A stretch of DNA of 64,000 nt from Hygrocybe punicea (GCA_963556145.1 OY744471.1:3093590-3157589); one strand, 5' to 3'. Positions 1 through 12,363 are shown, numbered from the stretch's first letter. A program made the numbers and translations. Notes: generated by a model not told the origin, from the sequence alone.

Positions 1-124
1 CTTATCAAGAAGAACGCATAAGTTACAAGAAAGTGTTGAAAGCCTCCAGCATGCCTGCTCGTGTTGTTTCTATCGGTCAAAGTCCAGCTTTCGCGGGAAA
101 AAAAGGGGTGACAAAAGAAAAGTA

Positions 125-2333
125 TCATGCGCACAAACCCTGCGGATTGGGCAGCCTCCTCTTTCCGTGTGTCAAGAACTGATTGAGGCGAAGAGGTTGT
201 GTTGCCGCGTAAGCGTTTGTCGTTTCTCGCAGAGAACTCGCGCCACCATGCAACAAGCCATGCGTTGTGTCCCGCAAGGAGTTTGAACTTCCAGAAATCG
301 TGGCAGTACCATAGATGTTCGTCAGATCACGTCTTGTGTTTGAACTTTGGACCACCGAGATGGCATGTAAGTTCGAAGGCTCCCTGAGTGAATTCGAGCT
401 TGCATTGGCGGTGAGTTGTCGTCGTTCGTCTCTCTCCGCTTTCTGCCGCTCCTTCTCTTTCTGCCTTTCTTTCTCAGCCTTCTGCCGTTCCTTCTCCAAT
501 GCCAAAGCGGCGCTGCTGGCGTGGGAGATGACAGGTCGTTGGTTGTGGGAATGCGAATTGGGCGGTGTCACACTTGGGGTCGGAGGATTGATAGTGATGC
601 CAGTGAGAGGGGGTCGCTGTGGGTTGATGGACGACGAGTGAGATGGAGGGCTGGGGGGTTGAGCTGGTACAGTCACAATACTACTAGGGAAGTGATTGAT
701 ATTTGGAAGGGACGACGATACTGGATTACTGAGTAGGTCGTGTAGCTGTGATCGCAGCTGTTCCGGTTCATTCTGCCCCAAAACAAAGGAACGCCCACGG
801 TCTCGGGTGTAATTGTTACGATCCTGGATGGGCTGCCGCGTGACTGCCGATGAGGGCCTGAAAGGTGACGGGGACGAGTGACGGCTTGATCGGTGACTTG
901 AGGAAGGACTAGACATTTGCACGTCTGGGATTCGCAGCTTTAGACGCAAGGGCTCACACTGGTACATGTCCGGACCCGGAGGAGCCGTAAGGGTCAGGCC
1001 GCTTGAAACCTGAGGTTCGCGTGGGTCTGCTAGAATAGGTTCAGTGGTGCTTCGTAAGAAAGGCTTGGTCTGCAGAAAGGGCTCAGAAGCGAGATGCAAT
1101 GGTTCAGCGATGGAGGAAGGAACTGGCTTGGGAATATACGCGAAAGAAGATGGCTCTTCCTTCATGTTGTGGTCCATATCCTTGGGCTTGTCCAACTCGT
1201 AATCCACCTCCGGAAGGGCCACAAAACTCTTGAGAGATGACGGCAGAGGGTCGATATGCTCGGGCAGAGGCGAGAGATACAATCCTTCCTTATCTGGGAT
1301 CCGAAGCAATTTCTCGTCGACCATCGAGGAGACGAAAATGTCATCATCCGTGGGGAAGGGCACATCGTCTGGTTTTCGATCTGCCTCGTCTCCTGCAAGG
1401 GACAGTGGGTCACTGCGGAGACTGTCGAGCTCCTGCGAAAGCCTCTCGCATTCAGTTTCTGCCTCTTGACACTGGTGGTACATATATGACCATGAAACTT
1501 GTCGAAGATAAATAGGCGACTCACTCTCCTACAACAAGACGAGGCTCAACAAGTTTTTTTGGGAGAGCAGAAGATATACAGAAATGTGTACTCACATCAA
1601 GATTACTTTATAGTGTTCCCTGAGGCTATTCTCGACAGCGAGAGCCGTCTCCCTCTCGTCGCTACTCGATTGCAACAAATCTTGATACTTGCGTTCGGCA
1701 GCATCCAACTCTGTGGCTGATTGTGTACGGAAAGTTTCGTGGTCGAGCTCTAGCTTAGTGGAGAGCTCGATCTGCTTCTTTAAGCTACTTTTCACGTCAC
1801 ACAGATAGGAAATCATCCGAAAGCTGACCCGCAAGTCCTCATGCTGTAGCAACCAAGAATTATCGAAACTAAGCACAGTAGTGAGGGGCTGGAGAGGAAC
1901 ACACTTGGGCACGAGTTTGGGTCTTGAGAAAAGCACTGCACTCCTCAATTAGAGCGCGGAGATGAGGCTCTGAGGACCCATCCTTAACGATCCGCGCAAT
2001 AGAATCCTGCAGTCGTCGTGCTTCATGCGACGATTCGTCTACGAAGGTCTTGGATGGAGAGGTTGCCCCCTGGCTGTCGAGATCTATGTGAAGTTTTCTC
2101 GTCTCCAACGGATGGAAACGATCTCGACATAGGGGACAGGCACCAGAACTGATGGACTCAAGGCACCTTGGGACAGCAGGGATGTTTTAGGAGGATCAGC
2201 AGTAGTTGGAGAAACGTGCAACCCACCCCAGGCAAAACACATGGCCACAGGAGATCGAATGCGGTGATTTGGCACCAGTGCCATAGGGCTCTAGGCAAAC
2301 GTCGCAAGACGAAGTCGGATGGACGATGAGCAT
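125..2333 (-). CDS. RING-finger protein (putative E3 ubiquitin ligase), copy 1
   Basis: The start Met at 2333 opens a RING finger: C-D-V-C at residues 10-13, then C-G-H-V-F-C, then (after a 60-nt intron at 2167-2226) C-L-E and C-P-L-C. This C3HC4 pattern binds two zinc ions and usually recruits an E2 enzyme. Further introns fit at about 1861-1923 (donor GTGTGT, acceptor TACAG) and 1531-1605 (donor GTAATC, acceptor TTGTAG), both phase 0. A charged, coiled-coil-like stretch follows the RING (about residues 75-190). The last exon, 125-1530, adds a long Ser/Pro-rich tail with a Lys/Glu/Arg helix. The substrate is unknown. A related gene lies at 4159-6996 on the same strand. Exon joins were inferred by eye; the RING call is firm, the ligase activity is inferred. 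Confidence 0.75.
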
Positions 2334-3303
2334 CGAATGAATTGACAAGAGTTGGCAGCGGAAGAACCAGAGTCCCTCGGGATGGCAGTCGCAGTTATTA
2401 TAAGTTTAGACCGGACGGGAGCGAGCGAGCGAGCCTGTTACGCGTGTCGTCTCGGGATGATGTGCAATGAACAGCATAAACAAACAGGAGCCACCTGTTC
2501 TGGTGAATAAGACGACACGAGGCCGCAGCTAAGCGAGAGGAGAATCAGCTTTAGAGAGGAACTGAGTGCTCATTAAAGGCTTCTCCCTTCTGAATCACAA
2601 ATGCCATACCCCGAAATCGAATAGCCACAGTGCTGGTGTGAGTAAGTATGGCAGCGTGATAAGGCCAACTCTGGCGCCCTGTGGTGAAAGCCACGTTGTA
2701 CAGCTTCGTAACAGATTTGGTTTGGAAAGGCAATTTGACGAACTAGATACAGCTAGGCTTCCGGATACGGTCCTGTGTGCCCAGGAACGAATGCCAGACT
2801 TTACCACCAGATACCACTTGATCGGCGTTGAATCGGAGACCCGGATCGCTGCCTCATGTAACCGGGCAGGCCAAGCATTTAATATTCCAGTCTGGCCCAG
2901 GGGTCATTGCGACCGCACAAACCAACCCACCAATCTTGATGAACACCTCACCCGTCACCTCATGGCCAATCTTGTCGCTGCTCTGCCAACCATCGCTCAG
3001 GTGGTTGCTCGAGCATTTATGTACAAAGCCGTAGCGAGACTTACGTATTTATTGTTATTTTCATATCCGCTACATGGCCCTGAACCTGAAGATCAGAACG
3101 TCGCAGAACCTGGAGATTATAGTAAGAGACAAAAGAAAGAAAGAAAGTCCAAAGCGACGCATCACGCGTTACGTGTGACGGAGACGGTGTGACGTAATTT
3201 ATACGCTGTCCAGGTCAAAGCCTCGTTGTGTCTGCGTCGTATAACCCCATAGGTCATCCACCAACATCCTGCATTCCGCTCCCTCTTATGCTTCGGACTC
3301 GTC
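2334..3303. other. Intergenic region with one intron-like signal
   Basis: This is the upstream side of the first RING gene. On the minus strand, 2983-3044 looks like a good 62-nt intron (GTAAGT donor, CTGAG branch, GGCAG acceptor). It is followed by a short open stretch reading DKIGHEVTGEVFIKIGG and by another open piece at 2551-2733. I could not join these into a convincing gene and recognise no family. The 208-codon plus-strand ORF at 2566-3192 shows no domain. Confidence 0.3.
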
Positions 3304-3856
3304 ATGACACCCACAGCTGATGCTGCTGCTTCTTTTGTGCCCAGTCTCTTTCCACAGGACCTGGCAGGACGGAACATGGATCCGTCTGGTTCTTGCAACG
3401 GTGCTCAACATGCATCGTAAGCGTTTGACACACCGTGGTACTCATTACCACCTTATGGGTACCCGTTCACTTTCAACTTGGATGACAACTTGGTTCGCCA
3501 CGGGTTCACTTACTACTGCGTGACTTCACCACTGTCGTTGCAGTTCACCACTGTCGTTGCAGTTCACCTCTGTCCAACCCGGTGACACACCCACTGTCCG
3601 ACGGGTGATACAAGATGACCGGCTCTGTACTTCAATGAACGCCACACGGGTGATGGTACTCTTGAGCGTGTTTTTTGTAGGGTGTTCATTTGGACCTTCA
3701 AGATTGGGGACATTTTTTGTGAGATCTGGGAGTAGTGCTTTGCTGGTTCTAGAGCAAGAATCCTTATCCGATGGGTTATCGATCACCCTTCAAACCCACT
3801 GGACTTTTCGAGATATTTACACCGTGAGTATTATAATATTCATGTCATTCCAATGA
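3304..3856 (+). CDS. Possible small spliced gene, unknown
   Basis: An ORF opens at 3304 with an Ala/Pro-rich start and reaches a GTAAGC donor at 3418. Two short direct repeats, each ending in TTGCAG, precede an open frame from about 3560 to 3856. If they are joined, the product has a hydrophobic segment (VLLSVFFVGCSF) near its middle. Nothing in it matches a family I know. It lies between two minus-strand RING genes on the opposite strand. It may equally be chance open frame. Confidence 0.2.
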
Positions 3857-4158
3857 GTCTAATTTTTTTTAGGGATGGCTGGAACAGAGAGACCCGGCCC
3901 CGACGAGTTCTAGTGCCTCCGCTTTGATCAACGAAAGGTTAACGACGACATGACAATATGCGCAACATATCAAATTATCAATACCCATTGGGGCTCCGAA
4001 AAGTCTCGCTCAAAAACCGTAACAAGATGAGTGATAGCCGAAGGTGAATGTGCTATCCACCATCACTCAAGTGCGAAAGGTTCCGGTACATAGGATACAA
4101 ATACAAACTGTAGAGTAGATATGATAACCAACGCAAGTTCACAGCAACTTGATAAAAT
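3857..4158. other. Intergenic, downstream of second RING gene
   Basis: No ORF or repeat is visible here. It probably contains the 3' untranslated region of the minus-strand gene that ends at 4159. Confidence 0.4.
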
Positions 4159-6996
4159 CTATACATTGTCAAACGTCCAGGTACTCAATATGTTTCGTCT
4201 CGAAACAATAGGAGTCGGCGCCGTGATTTGCGAGTGATGAGAATTGCTGGGAAGAGGAGAATGTGAACCAGAAGTCGAGTTCAAATCTAGGGAAGATAAA
4301 GATGGATTCAGGTCCAAAGCCAGTGCATTTCTACCGGTATCCCCAGGACCAGATAAGCTGTTGTTCCCCACATTGGCATCGCTGTCAATCTCGGAAGGCG
4401 GAGTGTCTGTTTCAACTTGGAGTTGCAAGCCAGACGTCACCAATGTATCAGGATATCCGTTAGCTCGACGATGATTCATCCTATGGCTATGACGGTGATC
4501 TCGTCGGTTGTGCCCTCCGCTATCCTCCAGGCGTGGGTTCGACTGCGTGTGTCGGGAACCGCTTGGAACATTTCTAGGCAGACTCTCCGAAACGACGACC
4601 GACCTATTGACCATCCTCGAATTGTCGTCTTCACCGTCCTGGTCCTGGTCCTCGTTGTTATCTTCGTCCTCGTTATAGCGAACAGGGATCGGGTCGGCCC
4701 CCATAAATCCATTCTCGTGGCCAAGCCTAACTGGCGTCGTCAGCAGCGACTCAACCGTGCTCCCCGGCCCTCTGATACCCGCCACACCCTGTAATCCTAT
4801 CAGCCCCAACTCACTCATGCTACCTCTCCCACTAGTGCCATTACGAGTTTCGCCGGTATTGACAGTCCCCCAGGATGATCTGCTGTTCCTCTCCGTGTTT
4901 GACCCGGTTTGAACAGCTTCAACCCCGAAACGCCGGGTTACGTTATGGTACGAGCCTGGCTGCGGGGTGTCTTCTCCTGCACGAATAACATCGTCTCCAC
5001 TGGAAGAAGCATTACGTCTGTATAACCCCACTGGTGGCGCCTCAATCAAGCTTGCATCTGACGAACGTGTCCTGCTATGTGAGACAGACCCAGGCTGCGT
5101 GGGTGCCGGCACATTCATGAGACCTAATATGCCGGTTCTTTCTTCCCCCGGTGGTTGACTTGGCCTTGGCACTTGAGCTTGTGCATAATGACTACCGTCG
5201 TACGAAGGAGAGTGGCCACTGGCGTAAGTGTAGCCCGTTCCATAGCCAGCCGCATACCCATTCACAAACGCAGCAGCGGGCGCGAAATGAGTCGGGACGT
5301 CGTTCGTAACGTAACCATATGGCGGTTCCTGATGCGCAGTGGCCATTGCTTGTCGAGAAGCCATTGCCGTCATATTCCTCGAGGGGCCCCTGACTTGCTC
5401 CCACTGGCTACTTCCCCCACGTTCTCCCCATTCCCTCATATGGCCAACCGCCGGTGTTTTCACCGAATTTTGCCCTGGTATCGGAGGTATGAATCTCTGC
5501 GCGGGTGCTGCACCAGGAATGATGCCATTTCTATGTCGATGATTCCCGAGATAGTCTGAATCGCTTTGGGATCGGGTATATGGGTAGAGATGTGATGCGT
5601 TCTGGTGCTGAACGTTTGGTGGTTGTGGAGGCGGCGGCTCGTGTGTTGGCTGAAAAACGTGTGTTCTTTTAGAACCTAATCTGGACGACTGTGAATGCTG
5701 TTCTCCTTCGCTCATGTAACTAGAGCTCGCCTCCACTCCTGTGGGGTCAAGCAGGACGGAAGGTTGGGCAGGAGCTGCAGTCGCGTTTCCCACAGGATGG
5801 TTGTACCCGTTGACGTGTGGGTCGCCATTTGGGTGGCTGTATATTTGACGAGGAACACCGGTGTTTGGATATGCGGTGGGTTGGGACAACGTGTGAGAAC
5901 CTGAGGCCGAGGTTGCTTCCCAAGGGTGGACTAGGAAGGGAGGAAATCGGTTCAGTGGTAATGGTTCAGGGGGTGGTGGTAGCGGATTAGTGGTATGGCG
6001 ATACCGCTCTATTTCAGAACGAAGGGACTTGAGTTCTGACTCGGTTGTGGCGATCTGAATCCTCAAGAGATTAGCAGAGATGAAACTGGAACGATTAGTC
6101 CTAACCGCCTACCTTACTGAATGATTTTGCATTGGGTTGACACACGATATGTAAACAAGGCAAAGTCAGTAGTCGTGAAAACGCCACCATAACCAAAGTG
6201 ACCAGTGAGAAAAAGACGTACTTTGTATGTTCGTTCTCAAGATCTTGCAACTGTTTGAGCAATCTCTCTTCCACCACCCGTGCCATTCGAAGGTCGTGGT
6301 CTGCAGTGCGATGATGGTGGCGAAGCGTCCGTTTTATCTCCTTGTGTTCCGCTTTCTCCCGTCTGAACTTGTCCTTCAAGGCTTGGTGTCGACCAAGGGC
6401 GTCGCATGCACAACGTAGAGGCTTATTCTATACGACGAGCATAAATTCGGTCAGAAAAAAGCGTAAATACCATTGAGATAGTCAGAGACTAATGACAAGC
6501 ATAGCAAGGGAGCCATTGAAACTCATTGTTATGCCAATTGAACAACTGTGGTGAAGCCGCAAAAAACGTGAGCGGATCACTAACCGAGTCGCTAGGTTGC
6601 TCGTTCAACCAGGTTTGAACCTCCTCCATGACCTCAGCCACGTTTTCGGGAGGTGCATTCTCGCCTGACACCAATGCAAGTCGCTGTAGAAAATCCAACT
6701 CCTGCTCCGTAGTGGTGTTCTCCGGCGGGCGATCGACGTGAAGTCGCTTTGCACGGTCGGGCAGGAATGCCTTGCGGCAAAGAGGACATGCACTGGGTGC
6801 TAAAGTGCGGAGACATCTGGAATGGCGTTCCCAATCAAACTATTGTGCAATCGTCACGAGCGCCAGTCCACCAAAGCACGCACGTTTTACAGAAGATGTG
6901 ACCGCAAGGGATGGCGTGGGGGGTATCGGAGGTGGTGTTCCATGTGTACGGCTCTAGGCACACATCACATCGACTCGAAGGATGAAGCACAATCAT
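4159..6996 (-). CDS. RING-finger protein (putative E3 ubiquitin ligase), copy 2
   Basis: The Met at 6996 starts MIVLHPSSRCDVCLEPY, close to the first RING gene (MLIVHPTSSCDVCLEPY). The zinc ligands are C-x2-C, C-G-H-I-F-C and C-P-L-C. A 67-nt intron at 6817-6883 falls at the same point of the RING as in copy 1. A second intron, with donor GTTAGT near 6588 and its acceptor TAG just before NKPLRCACDAL (about 6425), keeps the frame and again matches an intron position in copy 1. A coiled-coil exon follows (about 6240-6425). The last exon, 4159-6066, encodes a 600-residue Pro/Ser/Asn/Gly-rich, probably disordered tail with an acidic Asp/Glu run. Tandem duplication with strong divergence of the tails is the simplest reading. 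Confidence 0.75.
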
Positions 6997-7491
6997 AACA
7001 TTAAACAGCGTGCTGACTGCAACGCTAGAGTCAACGCAACCTCGACAGCAGAGTGAGTGGGGGCGGGTGCATCAAAATTTGACCATCCTCGTGGTGAGGG
7101 AATATGTCAAGCCTCAGGTTGCCTTTTTAGGAACACTAAAGCTGCGCAGCCGTGACTGCGGTACAGCTTTAGCCGTGTTTTTGTTTTCGTTGAGCCAGAG
7201 CCATCAAAGTGAGCATCAATTACCTTGCTGGAGCAAGGTATCTCATGTTTTATCATGAAGACACTTTTTCAATTTTCACTCACTGCATAAGGATAACTCG
7301 TCAACTTGGATTTGGTCGTGAGTCACGGTGTTCTATCCATCAGTCAGTCGCCGCCACTGGCGCAATGCTGAGAGGTTCTGCATTTCGAAGAGACGACATA
7401 ACGAGTTACGAGATCAACCAATGACCAGCCAAGCTAGTCAAGAGCTACTTTGTTAAAATTCGATTGATCAGAAGTACTTTCCAAGATTTTC
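6997..7491. other. Divergent upstream region
   Basis: This lies between the minus-strand RING gene and the plus-strand F-box remnant, so it holds the RING promoter. I see no clear TATA box, repeat or further gene. Short ORFs here have no features. Confidence 0.4.
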
Positions 7492-8955
7492 GTGGCTTGC
7501 AAAGCTCTATGGCCTGAAGAAGAGCACAAAGCTCTATGGCCGGAAGAAGAGCAGGGTGACGGCCTCTCCCAATTCCGATGTCAAGACGACTTCACAAGTG
7601 GTGATCATCTTCCGTGGATTGCAGTCGCTCAAGTCTGCGCGCACTGGAGGTCAGTGGCGCTGGGCTGTGGGGAGCTTTGGAGGGAGCTTCTTTTTCCAGT
7701 CCTGAGGCCACTCAGGAGATGCTTTACCGCTCCAAGGGATTCCCTCTTATAGTAAAGGCAGGGCAACATCGTGATGCCGATTATGAAAACGTTCGGATGG
7801 TGATCCCTGAAATCGGGCGCGTCGCTGTTCTGCATCTCTGCATCCCGCCACGTCTCCTTCAGTCTCTCCTTTGCGATATTTCCGTCACTTCCCCAAACCT
7901 TCAGTCTCTCCGGCTCAAAACTCAACGTTCCAGCTTATATTCTTTCGACGACCAGGTTCCGTTTGAGGTGACAGATATAATATTCGCTATGCACACACCT
8001 TCTCTGTGTCTTCTCGAACTCACTCAGTGCAGAGTTCCCTGGCGTTCGTCAAATTTTCTAAGCGGACTGACTCATTTGGAGCTCCGCAACAATGCTATCA
8101 CCACGACACAGATCCTCTCCCTTCTTCGCGGGATGCCTATGCTTAACATCCTCATCCTTGACCGAGCACTACCTACATACCGCCGTAACGACACGTGTTC
8201 AGATATTTCCCCCAGGCAGTTTCTGCCTCACCTTCACATTTTATTTTTTAGTGGCAGCATGGACTCCTGCACCAGCCTGTTGGAGCGGATCACATATCCA
8301 ATTACAACAATCGCAACTTTCGCTTGCGAGACTTCCTCCAATTTCCAGACCTTTTTACTAGGTGCTCGTTCTGCGGTTAGAGACGGAGGCGGTGGTCGCG
8401 TCATCCAGTTGCTGGGAATAACAGAAACTCGCTCTAACTATTTTACTCTGAGATGCCTCATAACCAGTTGTTCTGCCGCCCTATGTGTTCCCACCCAAGA
8501 AAATTCACAACTCAATGTAATGTTGAGGCGGTCAAGCAATTTCCGATCAACCATCACAGAAGTCGTGCGCGCCGTTGTTGTCACTCTACCTCTGGCGCAA
8601 GTAGAGGCCCTTTATTTATCGAGGCCGGCATTTGAAATCGATTGGTTCCACTTCCTCCGACATCTACCAAACCTACATACTATTTTTTTCCAGCAAGAAC
8701 TTCCTGTCTGGCTCATAAAGGTATTTGCAGGGGGTGAAGAGGAGATGACGGGTCTCACAGGTCACTTACTACCTTGTCTTTGCAGTCTGTGGCTTAATGG
8801 TGTCAGCTTGTACTATACGAGGCAGTCTTTCTTGGAATTCCTCCAATCATGCAAGCAAGTTGGCTTGACCATCCAGGATCTCCGCATCAGTCTGTTGTTC
8901 CACAAATATGGATGTTTTCATATTGATATTGTCCCAGCACAAGACATGAGGGCCT
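7492..8955 (+). pseudogene. F-box protein with C-terminal leucine-rich-like region, decayed
   Basis: The first piece, 7492-7752, carries the end of an Agaricomycete-type F-box: LPWIAVAQVCAHWRSVALG followed by LWREL. The usual leading LPxEIL half is missing. At about 7685 the frame shifts; the next frame (from SPEATQEMLYRSKGFPLIV) continues to 9050 with repeated leucine-rich strands such as TPSLCLLELTQCRVPW and LTHLELRNN. Proteins of this kind recruit substrates to SCF ubiquitin ligases and are present in very large numbers in mushrooms. Here the 5' end is short, a frameshift separates the two halves, and the 3' end folds back on itself at 8836-9061. The coding sense ends near 8945. It is very unlikely to be functional. 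Confidence 0.65.
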
Positions 8956-9061
8956 TGTTCTGGGACAATATCAATATGAAAACATCCATATTTGTCGAAC
9001 AACAGACTTATGCGGAGATTCTGGATGGTCAAGCCAACTTGCTTGCATGATTGGAGGAATT
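8836..9061. repeat. Inverted repeat (hairpin) ending the F-box remnant
   Basis: The left arm, about 8836-8943, is F-box gene sequence; the right arm, about 8953-9061, is its reverse complement with only a few mismatches. The loop is about 10 nt. Both strands therefore encode nearly the same peptide (LQSCKQVGLTIQ on plus and on minus). The right arm abuts an old LTR fragment. Confidence 0.85.
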
Positions 9062-9064
9062 TCG

Positions 9065-9682
9065 ACTTTGGACTTGCCCTATATACGCATCCCCTCATCC
9101 TTATGGAGATATGTAGGACATTTTAGATCTTTTTCTTGGATATTTGTTTTCTCCTTTATTTTCCTGTCCTTGTCACATTGCAACCCCCTCTTCTCATCCC
9201 CATTCCAACTTTTCTTTGTAGTTTACCATTGGACGAAATAGACATGACCAAAGTAGACTACCCATTCATGTACTATAAAAATGGTCCCCAACAACTGTAC
9301 AAAAAAAGAGATACCCTTAGTCCCCGTTTCCTTACAGTCAGAATCATCTTTAATCCCTTCAAATGCTTGTCCTCGTAGATCCTTAGACTTTTGTAGTTGT
9401 CCTTGTTGACCTCCTCTTAGTTCCTGTTATTCATTCATTGTTCCCAACCTGACCTGACCTGACCTGCCATACCCGACATCGTCAGTATTGTTGGGTTCTT
9501 TGTTATTTATCTGTTTTCAGTCTGTTCATCATCGGGCTCATCATTATTTGTCCAGTTTTACATGGTGGCTTTACATTTTACTTCTATTTCCATCTTTTAC
9601 TATTATTCCTGACACTCTGTCACTTCTATGCTGAAACCCTGGTTAGGATCTTTGTTCCACAGCTACCCAGAACCCGCATCTA
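9065..9682 (+). mobile_element. Truncated solo LTR, old family (TGTAGA...TCTACA)
   Basis: The sequence from ACTTTGGACTTGCCC to the end GCATCTACA matches the solo LTR that is split between 48,632-49,014 and 57,779-58,270. A TATAAAA box lies at about 9273. The 5' end is missing: compared with the other copy it begins about 240 bp in, directly at the hairpin of the F-box remnant. Many transitions separate the two copies, so this is an old insertion. Confidence 0.7.
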
Positions 9683-10521
9683 CAGTGATGACTTTTAACA
9701 TGGAGTCAAAAGACAGAGAAAGGCCACAACGCTGATATGCACTCAGCCATCCTGAGCTCCGATTTCATATATTTTGCAATTCCTTGTGACTTGATGCGAC
9801 TTACCACTCTTCGACCTTCCGATCACATCGTGACTATTGTGATCTTCTGCGACTTCGGAGATATTTAGTTATTGTACTTCAAAGTATTTCCTTTGTTCTC
9901 TTTGTTCTCTATATTCATTTATCGTTCTCTCTACTTATCCTTTCTTCTATATGCCCTTTATCTCACATATCTCCTTTTAGTATCATCCTTTCATCTCTCT
10001 TCCTTTGTCCTGACAGCTTATATATCTGCCTGTATGAGCCACTAGACAGAGAACCCCCAGAGAATCAAGACAGACTATCATTCCCCCTTCATCTCAGAGC
10101 TTCCCCTTTATCCTAGTTCCATTCTCTTCACATTCTATCATGTTCTCTCACTGTCCGACCCTTCAATCTCACTGCGACTTTTGATTTTATCGCAACTCTT
10201 TGATTTTGATTGCACCACTTCAGTTTTGATCGCAGCCCTTCTATTGAGTTTCTCATACACTTATATTACTTCTCTTCCCTTTCCTATACTAGTGTAGGCT
10301 TTCTGAAACTTCCTTGCACCTTTTCACCTTTGGTAGTTGTAGGATTTCCCTTCTTATAGCTACATATAGCGTATCAACGCAACAACGTGTCAATAATTTG
10401 CCATTGGCAACCAGTCATCCATTGAAAGAGTGAGAATATGGCTTGAAATGAAATGAAATGCGACGATTGACAGATCACTAACTGGGTGATGATTACATGA
10501 CATGCCTGCATGATCAATAAA
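9683..10521. other. AT-rich intergenic DNA
   Basis: This pyrimidine-rich stretch contains no ORF of note. A run of near-repeated phrases (GATTTTATCGCAAC, GATTTTGATTGCACC, GTTTTGATCGCAGCC) at 10,170-10,235 is the only structure I see. Confidence 0.4.
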
Positions 10522-10815
10522 TTAGTACACATCGGGTGAAGAGTGTTTGAGACTCACCATGTCTGGTTTCTTGATCTTGATCTTTGTAGATGCAAGCTGC
10601 ATCTGACCTGCACGTAATAAGATCTTCAGAAGTGTTGGCGACTCTTGCTTTACAACTGATGATAAATTGGAATTGAGAGACCAGGAATTGATGTATGTCA
10701 GAGAAATGTCATCCAGTGGAATAGTAAATTTTTTTTTGATGGAATCCATCTCGTCATCAAGGATTTTGTGCAGTATATCTAGACCCAGGCCTTTCAGCCA
10801 ATTCCTGAGCCTCAT
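10522..10815 (-). pseudogene. Fragment of a transposon-type protein, unknown family
   Basis: This 97-codon ORF reads like a piece of a larger folded protein (RNWLKGLGLDILHKILDDEM, then LTYINSWSLNSNL). It resembles conserved blocks of high-copy, transposon-linked proteins of mushrooms, possibly of the DUF6589 type, but I cannot fix the family. Flanking sequence on the same strand shows no continuous frame. It is probably a remnant. Confidence 0.3.
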
Positions 10816-11398
10816 ATTTCCATTGTGAGACCTCTGAAATGTGTTGAGGATTTTGTTGAATTTATTGCCTTCTCGATAGAGCCTATTTTAGAGGCGATAA
10901 TTTCTAGGAACATTTTTGTCAAGTACATAGAGAAGTAGGTCAACTGGGCCAAGTTTTCCATTGCACAAGATCTTGAGGGCATCAATGAAATGCTTTTCCT
11001 AAGGTACCGAGGGTAGTTCCATAGGTGAAGTAGAGCCGTACATTGAGGGGGAGTGATGGGATGTCAGTGGTGAAATTTCAGTTTGAAAAGTGAACTGTAA
11101 TGGAGTGATGGAGCCCAGTGAAAATCCGATGTGACCTGACTGGTTCACATCGGATTCTGTATGATGAACCAATCCTGTTCGATATTCCAGACTATAGCAG
11201 ATTGTAAATATGATGAGATTGGCTCTGAATGAATTTGAGATAGGTTCACATTGAACGAGGTGTGATTGCATAGAACTAGTATACAATTGGATAATGCCCC
11301 CTACTCCCCACTTCCTGCTCCCCTGCTACTCCATTCCTCCCCATTCAGCTGCCTATCTAACCCAAAGTCAACAGCTTGCAAGATAGACTCAACTTCTC
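10816..11398. other. No clear gene
   Basis: Only a minus-strand ORF of 95 codons (10,999-11,286) is present. It is Ser/Thr-rich with no recognisable motif. It may be part of the same decayed gene as its neighbours on that strand. Confidence 0.3.
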
Positions 11399-12207
11399 GT
11401 ATTTCTGTAAGAGAGGGAGATCAGTTTGGTATGTCAGAAATTGAAAGAATGCGCTGCATTATGCGCACATCTTTTGTTTCCTTTTCCAACATATCCCAAA
11501 TGGCAGTGAATTCCACAGTGGTTGTAAGTGGGTGTTCTTTTACGTAGTCAATGGCATATAGATTTCTAAGAAGGCCGAATATCATCAGTGCCGTCCACAA
11601 ACATATCTAGAACTTACCTTGCTGTTGTAAACTTGGCATTAGGGCGCATTCTCTTTCCTGGTAATTTCTTGTCTGCTGGACAAATCGTGACTGGATTTTC
11701 TGTATCTTTCTTCAAAGTAGCAGGTAACTTAGTCGTAGATACTGATTTTGATAAGGATTTGTTGGCATTGACCTCAATCCTGGCTAAACATGAAACAAAT
11801 GTTGCTTTGGGGCCTGGGAAAGAGTTGGCCCTAAAGGAATCACATCAATCGGTGAGACGGTTGCAATACTCGGGCACTTACAGAGGGTCAACGAGGGCAA
11901 GACTCGGAGTCTAGAAGATCGGCATCAGAAAAGGTAAACTGCAATGTGAATATATGTAATACCTTTATTGCCATACTTGCTGTCTCTGTGTCTCCTCCGC
12001 TTCCAGTTCTGTGGGTTTTATGGGGGTGGGCTGTACAATTGCAGATGATGCTGGATTCGAGAGGATGTTGGTCAATTTAGTGCAAACTGGCAAAAGAGGT
12101 GAAAGTGTCACGATAGCAAGTGGTGAAAGTGGTGTGACAGAAAGAGGTGAAAGTGGTCCAATAGAAAGCGGCGAAAGTGGTGTGGTGAATGCAGCCTGGG
12201 TAGGCAT
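11399..12207 (-). pseudogene. Decayed transposon-companion gene with PLSPL repeats
   Basis: Read on the minus strand, 12,207-11,965 encodes a tandem P-L-S-P-L peptide repeat and then an acidic end. After an intron-like gap comes an open piece ending KRMRPNAKFTTAR at a GTAAGT donor (about 11,620). Another piece (AIDYVKEHPLTTTVEFTAIW) ends at a stop near 11,430. The PLSPL repeat and the adjacent 183-bp repeat recur in the Plavaka-linked gene at 31,769-33,124. I therefore read this as a remnant of a second copy of that kind of gene. Function is unknown. Confidence 0.4.
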
Positions 12208-12363
12208 GGATTCGGGGTGTGCAAGTTCTTGTCGTTGGGGTGAAAACCCAAAACTCTTCTTGTTTGTGACTATTTACAACAGCCACTACATACAAATAAT
12301 AGAACAAATAGGGAATATGGTAAAATGAATGAATACGTACCCAGAGATATATAAGTCTCTACA
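12181..12363. repeat. 183-bp dispersed repeat, copy 1
   Basis: This segment is nearly identical to 31,769-31,951 in the same orientation, with only a few substitutions. On the minus strand it contains a GTACGT donor and a GTAG acceptor and may be an intron with exon edges. Both copies touch the PLSPL minisatellite. Confidence 0.85.

Noticed and set aside
2566..3192. 208-codon plus-strand ORF
   Set aside because: It has no domain, low plausibility of composition, and an intron-like signal on the opposite strand.
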